64,000 nt of DNA from Pagrus major (lineage: Eukaryota > Chordata > Actinopteri > Spariformes > Sparidae): contig NC_133230.1 of NCBI RefSeq assembly GCF_040436345.1, positions 2,150,797 to 2,214,796 on the forward strand. The letters run 5' to 3'. Made by a program: the position numbers and the translations under genes. Numbering within the stretch: position 1 is the stretch's first letter; every line of letters begins with the position of its first letter. This document shows, piece by piece, positions 46,476-59,082 of this stretch. Below the pieces are notes generated by a model. The model worked only from the letters and a program-made list of their open reading frames with translations. It made no database searches and had not been told where the DNA came from.

Positions 46476-47020
46476 TCAAGTCTGTGCACTATTTATGGCA
46501 GAGACAAGAGCTTTCTTAAAGTCCATGTACTTTATAGTTGTCATAAAGTACCGCATCACTCCCTCTCCGATTGCAACATCACCTGAAATAAAATATTGAT
46601 AATAACAGTGGAAAAATGGTGGCTAACATTTAACATGCAAAGGGAAAAAATAGTCAATATTCTATTGGCTGTAATTCTAGAATAGCATCCTTAATATTGA
46701 CTATTCCAGATAACAGGAGAATATTGTGCATTTCATTTGTGCTCATCAATTATATAATTGTTTGGATCCCATTCTCCCATTTAACAATTCCATATAAGAT
46801 ACTTGAGTGGTGTAAACTTTACTGATGCATTCATATTACACACTTTATATTACTTACCAACAAGGGTACAATGAAGTGGACATGCCCATTCTTGCTGCTG
46901 TTTGTAGAATAAGAGAAGTTCCCGTTCCCTGTCCTCCTCAGAGTCCCTGACATCCATCTTCATTCTCAGTGGTTTCCCAGATGCAGATTGTCTTTGAAAA
47001 CTTTGGCAGCTTGAGCTGGT
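46476..47020 (-). pseudogene. HECT-ligase-like gene fragment
   Basis: Minus strand. One exon (about 47000-46858) reads AAKVFKDNLH, then after a slip SGKPLRMKMDVRDSEEDRER and LLFYKQQQEWACPLHCTLV, with donor GTAAGT at 46857. The next exon follows an acceptor (TTTATTTCAG) at 46582; the phase-1 junction gives TLVGDVAIGEGVMRYFMTT and a TGA at 46478-46476. It resembles, from memory, fish proteins annotated as G2/M-phase-specific E3 ligase-like, upstream of the HECT lobe; the catalytic part is absent. Further upstream (about 47210-47100, minus) DSEDVGSLVFVSDMDIT may be another exon. It faces the integrase-like relic tail to tail. Confidence 0.4.
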
Positions 47021-47225
47021 CCTTTAAGAAGCATCCATTCTAGACAACAACAGCAATAATAAAGTTATCTATTCCAGAGAGACATGTTACGAGTTGGCAT
47101 GTAACCTGCAGATATCCTCTCAGTCTACAGAAGAGGAGGAAAGTTATGTCCATGTCACTGACGAACACGAGAGACCCAACATCTTCAGAATCTGTTACAA
47201 AGCTGAGTTGACATAAAAACAGCAA

Positions 47226-47537
47226 AACAGCATTCTGAACAAAAACGAAATATTTTTCACAGTTAGAATATATAACCCTGCTGCATGTTATTGTTCACAC
47301 GCCAACCACTGCGCTAATAGATGGCAGTGTTGTACGTTTTTTGCCATAATTTACCAAGCACAAATCTACTCCGTTACACATGTTTTTTTTTGCATAAAAT
47401 GAATTGGTATTTTAATGAATTAATGACATATTTAATAACACATGCATGTATTTAATTCCAATTTTAATGAATTAATGACACATTTAATTAATTATTTAAC
47501 GGTGTATTTATTTATTTATGGCACTTTTAGTCCTCCA
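47226..47537. other. Right edge of foreign block
   Basis: AT-rich sequence with several TTAATGAATTAATGACA-like repeats (47405-47500). Standard spacer resumes at about 47538 with AGCAACTGGACAAC. No gene. Confidence 0.45.
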
Positions 47538-47808
47538 TTAGCAACTGGACAACATTTTTTGTCCAAATTATTTATTGAAGTTTAAAAGTGTAGTCAGATA
47601 TGTTTTAAACAGGTTCTGAATAAAATGTGTTGAGTCTGAAGCGGAAATAAAAGCCTCCGCACTTCCCCCGTCGGAGCTTAACAGCGTGACACCCAGCGGA
47701 AGTAAACAGTAGCAGCTAGCAGCATTAGCTGCCTGTGTGTAATGAACGAAGTGGAAGACGGTACTGAGTCACAGCGCAACTCATTATTGAATTAGTAATT
47801 AAAGAACA

Positions 47809-49800
47809 ATGAGTTCAGTTGAGAGTTTGAGAGAGTTTGTCAACGAGCGACTAACTGCTGCTGCTGAAGAAATATTCCGAGTGTTTAAAACAACTATCGT
47901 CCAGTACGAGGAAGAGATCGATCGGCAGCGCGTCCTGCTGGATATCTGCTGGAAACCCCAAGTAAAGTTACACAGGACAGGTGAGGACAAGTTTATTATT
48001 TTAACAACACTAATGTTCAGAGCCCTGGAGTGGCCATAGAGGGGGAGATATGCATCGCAGCCACGTTTCACTACATGGAGCGAACAGACGAGTGTTTCCC
48101 TCGTGTTGGTTCATTCCACTCCGGGACTCCGGAGGTTCTGAGTGCCCGCTGCACGGCTGGGCTCCGTTCTATAGAAGACCGCAGCCAAACTCCACTCAAA
48201 AAATGCTGATTTTACACACAAAACGTTCAGAAAAATACGAGGAGCACTTAAACTCAACAGAAAGAGGTGTGTCTCATTGAACCTATTATGAAGACATGTC
48301 GGCATTGATTTTGAGTCAGTGGGTCAGATGAGCTGGAAACTATTGGGAAAAATGTACATTTTACATTCAAAACATTAATAACAAGGAAAATTATGTTTTT
48401 TGCCAAATGCTTCAAACACTGGAACCAAGGTATGAAATACAGAGCAGGACATGTTTCACAGAAGAAGCTATTCCAGCTCTTTATGATGAGACGAGAGGAA
48501 AGGTGGAGGATCGCTCCAGTCTGCAGAGAGAATTGTGCTCACCTGCGATGGATGGACTCATACTGGTGCTAATCACCACTCAGAGAAGTGCACTCACCTC
48601 TGAGCATGCTGTTCAGTTGCTGTTCAGTTGCTGTTCCTGAAGAAGAACATGCATATTTGAGGATGAATTGAAATGTGCTCAGGTTTACATAATACAAGTT
48701 ACTACAAATAAAGGTTGATTGGTTGATTAAATAATCTCTGCCTTTGTTTTCTGTCCCTCCAGAGCTCCCACAGCAACATGTCTGTAAGGAGGAGGAGGTT
48801 CTCGCTGACCAGCAGGTTTGTAACCAGGAGAAGAACTCCAGTCTGGACCAAGAGGACCCAGAGCCTCCAGAGATTAAAGAGGAACAGGAGGAACTCTGCA
48901 CCAGTCGGGAGGGAGAGCAGCTTGTACTGAAGGTTGAGATGAATACTGTCATGTTGACTCCAACTAATGCGAAAAGTGACCACAGTGAAGCAGAACCAAA
49001 AAGTGACCACCAGCTCCTCTCCAACAACTTTCATGTAGCTGAGAGCCAAGATCAGAAAGGAGGAAAACATGGAGATTCAGGATCAGCTGGAGATGGAGAG
49101 CCAAAACAAAAGAAAAGACATCACAGAAGTAAAAGTCACAGTGATAATGCAAAAAACTCTACCTCATCAGACATTCACCATAACACTCACCCAGGTAAAA
49201 AGTCTTTCAAATGTGACACATGTGGAAAGGCTTTTAAGATTAAGTCCCTATTGAATACACACCTAAGAACCCACACAGGTGAGAAGCCGCATTCTTGCCA
49301 AACATGTGGGAAAGCTTTCAGCCAAAGTGCTCACTTAACAGTCCACATGAGAACCCACACAAGTGAGACACCATATTCTTGCCAAACGTGGGAAGACTTT
49401 CAGTCAAAACAGTAACCTAACAGTTCACATGAGAACCCACACAGGTGACAAGCCGTATACTTGCAAAACATGTGGGAAAACTTTCACCCGAAGTACTCAC
49501 TTAACAGTCCACATGAGCACCCACACAGGTGAGAAACCGTATTCTTGCAAAACATGTGGGAAGACTTTTAAGGACAGCAGTAACTTAACACTTCACATGC
49601 GAATCCACACAGGTGAGAAGCCGTATACTTGCAACACGTGTGGGAAGACTTACAAATCTTGTACTGAATTAAATCGACACATGAGATTCCACACAGGTGA
49701 GAAGCCTTTTACCTGTGATACTTGTGGGAAGGCTTTCGTGCTTCGTCCTCAGTTAACTCGTCACATGAGGGTCCACACAGGTGAGAAACCGTATACTTAA
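47809..49800 (+). pseudogene. Zinc-finger gene, unit 10, frameshifted copy of unit 5
   Basis: Exons 47809-47980 and 48763-49800 would encode the same seven fingers as unit 5. In finger 3 the sequence is CAAACGTGGGAAG where unit 5 has CAAACATGTGGGAAG: two bases are missing at about 49387. The frame then stops at 49413-49415, leaving 274 residues with two fingers. The remaining fingers continue in the other frame to 49800 and end in the same PYT stop. It differs little otherwise, so the loss is recent and could be polymorphic. Finger 6 has Y for F (CGKTYKSC). Confidence 0.88.
48393..48583 (+). pseudogene. hAT transposase relic, intron of unit 10
   Basis: Shorter than in unit 5: the stretch between GGATGGACT and CATACTGGTGC is deleted, removing most of the CDGWTSRA region. 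Confidence 0.65.
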
Positions 49801-52279
49801 TGTCTTAATGATTCATGTGATTTGTGTTTAAGACAGTCCACATTAAGCCATGGTGACATTCTGGGAAAGGTGAAACACGATTTGAAACATTAAAAATGTT
49901 AGTTTAGTTTTAGTTAGTTTCTGTGAGTTTTAGACTTGGATTCTAATAATAATAATAAGTTAAAATAGTTCACCACTCAGAGCGACTGAAGAAGACCATC
50001 ATCATCGTCTGTTACATGTTAATCTTGTTTAGTTGCCATCTCATTTATTTAAATGAAAATAAATATATTTAACCGTATGTCGTTGTCTGTGGAGGTTTGT
50101 TTTACTGTGGAGAACCAATGGTAACTGTGTGTAGAAGCCACTACTGCAGTAATGAGATTAAATAAATTGATATTGATTAAAGTTAACCTTGTCTAGTCAA
50201 ATTTGATTAATTTCCTCCGGATTAGTCAGAGATAAAAGAACGGAGGTGGTGCTCATATTCACGAGTGCTTTATTAATCTCAAGTGATTAATACATTAATT
50301 TATACGTAGTGTTTCTCCTACATTGGCATGAGAATAAGCTGACAGTTCCTAGATGTTACTCCTCATTAAGAAGAGATCTTAAATGTTGAGTATGAATGGG
50401 AGGAATTATTACTGCAAAAAACAAACAAACTTTTAATGTTTGTATTTCAAACATTGATGCATGAAATTTTGAGTGTCACTAATGTTGCAGCTGGTAAAGG
50501 TGGAGATAATTATCTTGAAAGTACTTTATATACTGCTGTGGAGTTTAACCTATAAAATGCATACTTTATTAGTTGATTTATATTTTGTATTAATCAATGT
50601 AAATAGATGTAAATTAGTAAAAGTACGTAAAGTAGCCTAAAAATTGAAATACACAAGTAAAGTACAGTACTTCAGTAAATATACTTTATTAAATTCCACT
50701 TGTAGTTGCACAACAACACAATAAACATCATCAAACAAACAAGTGTTTTATTTCATATCATTTTGTTTTATTTTATTTTATTTTATTTTGTATTTTATTT
50801 TATTTTATTTTGTATTATTTTATTTTATCTTATTTTATTTTGAAGTGTATGGGCTGTCGTCCTCCAAAGGTGCCAAAGCTGGGTGGATATGATAGAGAAA
50901 TCTTTATGGAAACAGATCTCAAGCCAGCGTCCGAACCAGAGTGTGGCCACTCCCTGGTATTCTCAAATCCTGGCAAAGTGACGCCCAAAAATGCTTTGCC
51001 CTCTGCTCTATCAGAACTCCTCTCGGACCCTCAGTCTTAGGAGCTCAACCAAAATTCACCCCCGTTCTTTGGTGTGTGTGTCCTTTTTAGAGTCCATTCG
51101 CTCAGGCCCGCCTGTTTCCTCTAATTGTTCACTTTTGGGGAACTGAGGGCCCCTCTATCCTGTTGGAAAAGAATGGGTCTGCATAACATCTCTCTCTCAA
51201 GGGAATATGTGTACGTGGATGTGTGTGCGTGACTATGTTGATGTTAGTCTCTCTATCCTTAGATGGAAATGTATACATTGAATCAACCCTGAACCTCTCT
51301 CTATCCTTAGATGGAAATGTATACATTTAACCTCTGAATTCCTCAGTCCTTGGTGTGGGCCTCTTCCTTTAGCTATTCTCTGACGCACACTACAAGGCTA
51401 ATATGTTGTTATCCTGGACATGAGACCTCTATGTTGTCCCCTTCCCAAATATACTTAAAGGGAAGCATCTGGTCCTGTCGCATCCTGTCCTGTCACTCAG
51501 AACTCAGGAGGTATAAGAAACACACAGACACTACAATTTTTATTTTATATTATTGAACTGTTCATTTAAAAGTAGCGATCTAAAGAAGCGCCATCACATC
51601 ACATGTGTAAATATCTTCATGATGATTTGCCCATTTTTGTAAAAATGATGATTAAAGAGTCCAGTTAATCGGTCTCATGTGTCCCACTTATTATCGCTCC
51701 TCGTGTCATGCTTTTCTATAAACATTTATATGTTAAATACTTGTAGATTTTCCAGTAGCTTCCATGTAAGTAACCAAAAAGTAAGCTGTTAGTTCAAAGT
51801 AGCAGTTTAGAAAAGAGTGACGCATTTCTTTGTGGGATTAAGCAGAGTAGATCTACACCTTAATACAAGGAGTACAACAAACATAGTGTAAACACACTGT
51901 GTAAAAACAGTATAAAAATGGTGTTAAATATAGTTAATTAAATTAATATAAATAAATGGAAGAAATGGAAAAAGACAAAGAATAAAATCAAAGTATTTTG
52001 GAGTTTGCTTCGCAACTGGACAACATGTTTTGTCCAAATTATTTATTCAGGTTTAAAAGTGTAGTCAGATATATTTTAAACAAGTTCTGAAAAAAATGTG
52101 TTCAGTCTGACGCGGAATTAAAACCCTCCGCACTTCCCCTGTCGGAGCTTAAAAGCGTGACACCCAGCGGAAGTAAACAGTAGCAGCTAGCAGCATTAGC
52201 TGCCTGTGTGTAATGAACGAAGTGGAAGACGGTACTGAGTCACAGCGCAGCTCATTATTGAATTAGTAATTAAAGAACA
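49801..52279. other. Long spacer, units 10-11
   Basis: A near-identical copy of 26904-29372, including the ATTTT microsatellite and the 0.7-kb repeat. Candidate poly(A) signal AATAAA near 50057. Promoter block from 52088. Confidence 0.6.
50848..51540 (+). repeat. Unidentified 0.7-kb repeat, copy 2
   Basis: Copied with the spacer from the 27941 copy; only scattered base differences (for example GTGACGCCC for GTGATGCCC). Confidence 0.6.
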
Positions 52280-55200
52280 ATGAGTTCAGTTGAGAGTTTG
52301 AGAGAGTTTGTCAACGAGCGACTAACTGCTGCTGCTGAAGAAATATTCCGAGTGTTTAAAACAACTATCGTCCAGTACGAGGAAGAGATCGATCGGCAGC
52401 GCGTCCTGCTGGATATCTGCTGGAAACCCCAAGTAAAGTTACACAGGACAGGTGAGGACAAGTTTATTATTTTAACAACACTAATGTTCAGAGCCCTGGA
52501 GTGGCCATAGAGGGGGAGATATGCATCGCAGCCACGTTTCACTGCATGGAGCGAACAGACGAGTGTTTCCCTCGTGTTGGTTCATTCCACTCCGGGACTC
52601 CGGAGGTTCTGAGTGCCCGCTGCACGGCTGGGCTCCGTTCTATAGAAGACCGCAGCCAAACTCCACTCAAAAAATGCTGATTTCACACACAAAACGTTCA
52701 GAAAAACATGAGGAGCACTAAAACTCAACAGAAAGAGGTGTGTCTCATTGAACCTATTATGAAGACATGTCGGCATTGATTTTGAGTCAGTTGGTCAGAT
52801 GAGCTGGAAACTATTGGGAAAAATGTAGATTTTACATTCAAAACATTAATAACAAGGAAAATGATGTTTTTTGCCAAATGCTACAAACACTGGAACCAAG
52901 GTATGAAACACAGAGCAGAAAATATTTCACAGAAGAAGCTTTTCCAGCTCTTTATGATGAGACGAGAGGAAAGGTGGAGGATCGCTCCAGTCTGCAGAGA
53001 GAATTGTGCTCAGCTGCGATGGATGGACTTCACGGGCCACAGAGTCCTACGTGAAGCAAGGACTGCCCATTTTATTGATAACGAGTGGGAAACGCACTCC
53101 TACATAATACAAAAAAGATGGACGAGACTAGGCCTGTCACGATAACAAATTTTGATGGACGATAAATTGTCCTAGAAATTATTGCGATAAACGATAATAT
53201 TGTCGCTTTGAGACCATTTTTCAACTAATATAATGATAATGGCATAATAATGCAAGTACACCCTTTCAAAGATCAATAAACCTTTATTTCTAAAGAATAT
53301 TTAACATTGGAATGTGAAAAAGACATTTTAAATATCCAAAATAAATAAAGATGGAGGCTGTGGCCAAAGCAATTGAGCCATGGCCAGCCACGGTTCCTTA
53401 CTGCAGCAACAATGTTAGCACCATTGTCTGTAGTGATGCGGAGGCGTGACGGTACACGTGATGATGATGATGACGTATGTGTTTTTTTTCAAGGCGTTTC
53501 CCCGGTGTCCTCCTGTTAATCTAAACATGTACCAGCTGTCCGTTTATAATCATATGGATGCAGTTATAATGTGTTGTGATTGAGATCCTGACACACAAAA
53601 CATCCTGGAAAGTGACAAAGCTACGTTTTTCTATAATTTACATAATTACATAATCGCCATCAGTAAACTGGACGCTGTCTGACTATTTCACTCTCGGGGT
53701 TCACGAAGTTCACTGAGTCTTGTCGGGAGGGCTGACCGTCACCATGACAACAGTAACTGACCGTCGCGCGACAAACACTTGGTGAGTTAAAGTTTTTTGC
53801 CGGGGACAGACGCTGTTTTTCGGGCAGAAATGTGACAAAGAGTCGGTCAGACCGACAGGATGACAGACACTTCTTCACGAATAACTGCGGTATTTTTTTC
53901 CTCACATAAGTTGCCAATGACACGACCAGTTACTACGTTCCTGTTGTTTGGTCCTGTAATGTTGCTTTGTGGGACATTTATTTTTATTTTGTTGAGTGAA
54001 GGATCTGTAGAGTTATCAGACACCAACACCATCAGATCAACACGCCCTCGCTCCGCGCCGCCGGCTCAGTTCGCCTCTGATGCTACCTCCGGAGGTGCAG
54101 CGAAATTTCACCCCTCACCGCATCTGAAACGTTCACACAAAGAAGGATGCGGAGAATTGGCGCAGTATCCCCGCATGCAAACGGCTGCGTGAATGGGGCT
54201 AGTGACTGACGAGGGTTCTCGTGAGAGACACGAGGAAAACAAATAAGCATGCAAATGGAAATTATCGAGGCCGGCAAAATTATCGAGCTCATTTTAATTT
54301 ATCGTATGATTAATTGATTTATTGATTATCGTGACAGGCCTAGACGAGACTCATCCTGGTGCTAATCACCACTCAGAGAAGTGCACTCACCTCTGAGCAT
54401 GCTGTTCAGTTGCTGTTCCTGAAGAAGAACATGCATATTTGAGGATAAATTGAAATGTGCTCAGGTTTACATAATACAAGTTACTACAAATAAAGGTTGA
54501 GTGGTTGATTAAATAATCTCTGCCTTTTGTTCTCTCTCCCTCCAGAGCTCCCACAGCAACATGTCTGTAAGGAGGAGGAGGTTCTCGCTGACCAGCAGGT
54601 CTGTAACCAGGAGAGGAACTCCAGTCTGGACCAAGAGGACCCAGAGCCTCCAGAGATTAAAGAGGAACAGGAGGAACTCTGCACCAGTCTGGAGGGAGAG
54701 CAGCTTGTACTGAAGGTTGAGACGGATGCCGTCATGTTGACTCCAACTTATGAGGAAAGTGACCACAGTGAAGCAGAACCAAAAAGTGACCACCAGCTCC
54801 TCTCCAACAACTCTCATGTAGCTGAGAGCCAAGATCAGAAAGGAGGAAAACATGGAGATTCAGGATCAGCTGGAGATGGAGAGCCAAAACAAAAGAAAAG
54901 ACATCACAGAAGCAAAAGTCACAGTGATAATGCAAAAAACTCTACCTCATCAGACATTCACCATAACACTCACCCAGGTAAAAAGTCTCTTAAATGTGGC
55001 ACATGTGGAAAGGCTTTTAAGTTTAAGTCCCTATTGAATGTACACCTAACGACCCACAGAGTTGAGAGGCCGCATTCTTGCAAAACATGTGGGAAGACTT
55101 TCAAGACTTGTGGTGTATTAAATATGCACATGAGAATCCACACTGGTGAGAAGCCTTATTCTTGCCAAACATGTGGGAAGACTTTCAAGACTCGTGGTGT

Positions 55201-56251
55201 ATTAAATATGCACATGAGAATCCACACTGGTGAGAAGCCTTATTCTTGCCAAACATGTGGGAAGACTTTCAGCCAAAGTGCTCACTTAAACTGTCACATG
55301 AGAATCCACACAGGTGAGAAACCGTATTCTTGCCAAACATGTGGGAAGACTTTCAAGCTAACCGTTAACTTAAAATGTCACATGATAACTCACACAGGTG
55401 AGAAGACTTTTACCTGTGAAATTTGTGGGAAGGCTTTCGGGCTTCGTGCATCCTTAACAGTTCACATGAGAATCCACACAGGTAAGAAACCGTATTCTTG
55501 CACAACATGTGGGAAAGCTTTCAACTGTAGTGCTCACTTAACACGTCACGTGAGAATCCACACAGGTGAGAAACTGTATTCTTGCAAAACGTGTGGGAAA
55601 GCTTTCAACCGAAGTGCATCCTTAACAGTTCACATGAGAACCCACACAGGTGAGAAACTGTATTCTTGCAAAACATGTGGGAAATCTTTCAGCCGAAGTA
55701 CTCACTTAAAAGTCCACATGAGAATCCACACAGGTGAGAAGCCTTATTCTTGCAAAACGTGTGGGAAAGCTTTCAGCCGAAATGCTCACTTAAAAGGTCA
55801 CATGAGAATCCACACAGGTGAGAAGCCTTATTCTTGCACAACATGTGGGAAGACTTTCAACCAAAGGGCATCCTTAACAGTTCACATGAGAATCCACACA
55901 GGTGAGAAACCGTATTCTTGCAAAATATGTGGGAAGACTTTCAATGTCAACAGTGCCATAAAACGTCACATGAGAACTCACACAGGTGAGAAACTGTATA
56001 CTTGCAAAACATGTGGGAAAGATTTCTTATCCTGTGGTGAGTTAAAGCAACATATGAGAATCCACACAGGTGAGAAGCCTTATTCTTGCAAAACATGTGG
56101 AAAAGCTTTCAGCCAAAGTGCAAACTTAAAAGTCCACATGAGAACCCACACTGGTGAGAAACTGTATACTTGCCAAACTTGTGGGAAGACTTTCAATCAA
56201 AACGGTAACTTAACTCGTCACATGAGAACCCACACAGGTGAGAAGCCATAA
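52280..56251 (+). CDS. C2H2 zinc-finger protein, unit 11, 15 fingers
   Basis: Exons 52280-52451 and 54546-56251 encode 625 residues. The intron (about 2.1 kb) holds the second copy of the hAT-type element. Its finger set is the most diverse: [126 protein letters not shown]. Finger 1 is odd (LKCGTC for FKCDTC). Linker variants are TGKKP, TGEKT, VERP and several TGEKL. Its upstream part comes from a duplication of units 5-6, but its finger block is unlike unit 6, so exon 2 has a separate history. Confidence 0.92.
52861..53128 (+). pseudogene. hAT transposase relic, intron of unit 11 (left part)
   Basis: Same relic as in unit 6, cut at the same base by the element at 53129 and resumed at 54343-54374. 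Confidence 0.7.
53129..54342. mobile_element. hAT-type non-autonomous element, copy 2
   Basis: Same terminal repeats and the same GACGAGAC duplication (53121-53128, 54343-54350) as copy 1. It is about 80 bases longer: a segment near 53727-53810, starting AGGGCTGACCGTCACC, is missing from copy 1 between two CGGG motifs. Copy 2 is thus closer to the original element. Confidence 0.88.
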
Positions 56252-57035
56252 TTTTGAAAGACCTGGAGGAAAAGTTTCTCTGATCAGTCGCTTTGAAGAG
56301 ACATTTGAGGACACGTACAGGCGAGTAGCTTTGTATTTGCGAAATATGTTGGAGGTGATTCAGTTCTCGTTTTTCATGCATAATTGCAGAACTGTAACTT
56401 GAAATTATATACTTGAAAAATCCTCAGAGGCTCAATATACACAGGAGAAATGATGAGCTGAAAGCTGAATGTGTACAATTTCCCACTGAGAAGATGTCAC
56501 AATATGTTTATGTGTCAATATCTTCATCCTGATTTGCCCATATTTGTGAAAATGATGATTAAAAAAGTCCAGTTAATCGGTCTCATGTGTCCCACTTATT
56601 ACCGCTCCTCGTGTCATGCTTTTCTATAAACATCTATATGTTAAATACTTGTAGTTTTTCCAGTAGCTTCCATGTAAGTAACCAAAAAGTAAGCTGTTAG
56701 TTCAAAGTAGCAGTTTAGAAAAGAGTGACACATTTCTTTGTGGAATTAAGCAGAGTAGATCTACACCTTAATACAAGGAGTACAACAAACATAGTGTAAA
56801 CACACTGTGTAAAAACTATAAAAATGGTGTTAAATATAGTTAATTAAATTAATATAGATACATTTACGAAATGGAAAAAGATAAAGAATAGAATAAAAGT
56901 ATTTTGGAGTTTGCTTAGCAACTGGACAACATTTTTTGTCCTAATATTTATTCAGGTTTAAAAATGTAGTCAGGTATGTTTTGAACAGGTTCTGAATAAA
57001 ATGTGTTCAGTCTGAAGCGGAAATAAAAGCCTCCG
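56252..57035. other. Spacer after unit 11, cut short
   Basis: Standard spacer with fossil finger. The promoter block begins (GAAGCGGAAATAAAAGCCTCCGC) but stops at 57035, so no exon 1 follows for unit 12. Confidence 0.6.
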
Positions 57036-58600
57036 CGAGTGAGGGGACCCGGAAGGTGGAGAGCAGGTGATTTGGGTGTTGTTTTGGCCTAATCTTAGTT
57101 GTGACTGGATCAGAATGGGAAGTTGTAGTGTCTGTGTGTTTCTTATACCTCCTGAGTTCTGAGTGACAGGACAGGATGGGACAGGACCAGATGCTTCCCT
57201 TTAAGTATATTTGGGAAGGGGACAACATAGAGGTCTCATGTCCAGGATAACAACATATTAGCCTTGTAGTGTGTGTCAGAGAATAGCTAAAGGAAGAGGC
57301 CCCACACCAAGGACTGAGGAATTCAGAGGTTCAATGTATACATTTCCATCTAAGGATAGAGAGAGGTTCAGGGTTGATTCAATGTATACATTTCCATCTA
57401 AGGATAGAGAGAGGTTCAGGTTGATTCAATGGTTACATTTCCATCTAAGTGTAGAGAGACTAACATCAACATAGTCACGCACACACATCCACGTACACAT
57501 ATTCCCTTGAGAGAGAGATGTTATGCAGACCCATCCTTTTCGAACAGGATAGAGGGGCCCTCAGTTCCCCAAAAGTGAACAATTAGAGGAAACAGGCGGG
57601 CCTGAGCGAATGGACTCTAAAAGGACACACACACCAGAGAACGGGGGTGAATTTGGTTGAGCTCCTAAGACTGAGGGTCCGAGAGGAGTTCTGATAGAGC
57701 AGAGGGCAAAGCATTTTTGGGCGTCACTTTGCCAGGATTTGAGAAAACCAGGGAGTGGCCACACTCTGGTTCGGACGCTGGCTTGAGATCTGTTTCCATA
57801 AAGATTGCTCTATCATATCCACCCAGCCTTGCCTCCGCAGAATTTCTTTTATCAACATACTACACGCCGACACCTTTGGAGGAGAACAGCCCATACACTT
57901 CAGTAGTAGACTGTCGGAGGATGAGGATTTGGAGACGGAGTGTGAAATGAGTGCGAGCAGGAAAGGTGGAGGAGGGAGAAGTATGATTAAGAGAATGTCT
58001 GGAAATAGGAAAGAGTACGGTGTAGGATCACATGTCCCTCGTCTCTGCTATTAATTGAGGCCTTGTTCTAAGTGGAAGGCAAACATTCCTTTACAGATAG
58101 GAGCTGACTTTGCCTTGCAGTCTCTCTCCTCCTCGCTTGGCAAGGAGGACGTTGTTTTCTTTACAATAAAGCCGTCAGATAGACGTTTCCCAGGAGACTC
58201 CCTAAGGTTATTTATAACTATCTAACATCGTCTGTCCTCCTTCCCTCGGAGACAGCCACATTCCTTTCTTTTCTGGTCAATCGAGGTTCCTCATCAAATC
58301 AATCCACTCTCCAGGCATCAAGAGAAACAGAGAACTGTCACAATCATGTGTTATAAAGGAAAGTCTTTGCAATTGTAAATGAGACTAATGACGGCTGATG
58401 TTCTGTGTTCTCTCCTGATCTAATTAACACACACATGCTCCAGAGTAAAAGTACTCTGGGCCCCACCTTGACACTCAGTGGTTTACGACCATGCTTTTCT
58501 CTTATCTGTGGAGGTTTCTGCACTTATCCAGGTTTCAACCAAGTTTTAAATAACCATTAAGCTGGAATCTCATCCTCTTAATTTTAACAAATTAGTAAAC
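57036..58600 (-). repeat. Unidentified repeat, copy 3, inverted and longer
   Basis: About 57125-57900 is the reverse complement of the 27941 and 50848 repeat; here the TCTAAGGATAGAGAGAGG motif occurs in three tandem units instead of two. It continues in both directions beyond the shared part. The right part has AATAAA at about 58167 and a short TAACTATCTAACA end near 58226, which could be the end of an LTR on the plus strand. I cannot identify it; orientation is given relative to copy 1. Confidence 0.4.
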
Positions 58601-58893
58601 AGGAAAAGAAGTTCATAAAACTGATTTTTTGTCTGAGATAAAGTTTTGTGTGTGTAAATGTCCTGTGTTTGGAGGAACCACAGCACCTTCTGATAGTGAG
58701 TCCTGGTACGATTGGGACAGACTTTCAGGAGATCTATTGTTTAAATACCTCATCTTTCTATTACCAGTAAATGTCTCTGATATGCCCCGTTTAATAAGTA
58801 TTAGGCTAGAACTAAAAGAAATATGTAAGTGATTAGTTCTTCAATAATCAAGTGTGTTTAGACGTTTTGATCAAGTTTTAATTCCTTTTTGAA
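58601..58893. other. Sequence between repeat and unit 12 relic
   Basis: A 67-codon frame (58629-58832, SDSESWYDWDRLSGDLLF) is open but has no family I recognise. No acidic linker of the zinc-finger genes is found here. Confidence 0.3.
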
Positions 58894-59082
58894 ATGCCTT
58901 TTTCTTGCCAAACATGTGGGATGGAATTCAAGACTGCATTAAATCAACAAAAGAGAATCCACACAGGTGAGAAGCCTTTTACCTGTGAAAATTGTGGGAA
59001 GGCTTTTGGGTTGCGTTCTAACTTAACTTGTCACATGAGAACTCACACAGGTGAGAAGCCACAATTTTGCAAAATATGTTGA
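58894..59082 (+). pseudogene. Zinc-finger relic, unit 12
   Basis: About two fingers remain. The first ([21 protein letters not shown]) is two residues short and has lost its first His. The second ([19 protein letters not shown]) is complete. Then TGEKP is followed by CAA where all other type-A units have the TAA stop, then TTTTGC, then 3' flank. No exon 1 or linker is present. The older, divergent finger sequence suggests an early copy that escaped homogenisation. Confidence 0.8.

Noticed and set aside
58629..58832. 67-codon frame before the unit 12 relic
   Set aside because: No homology recognised, no splice or promoter context; could be part of a repeat but not supportable as a gene.
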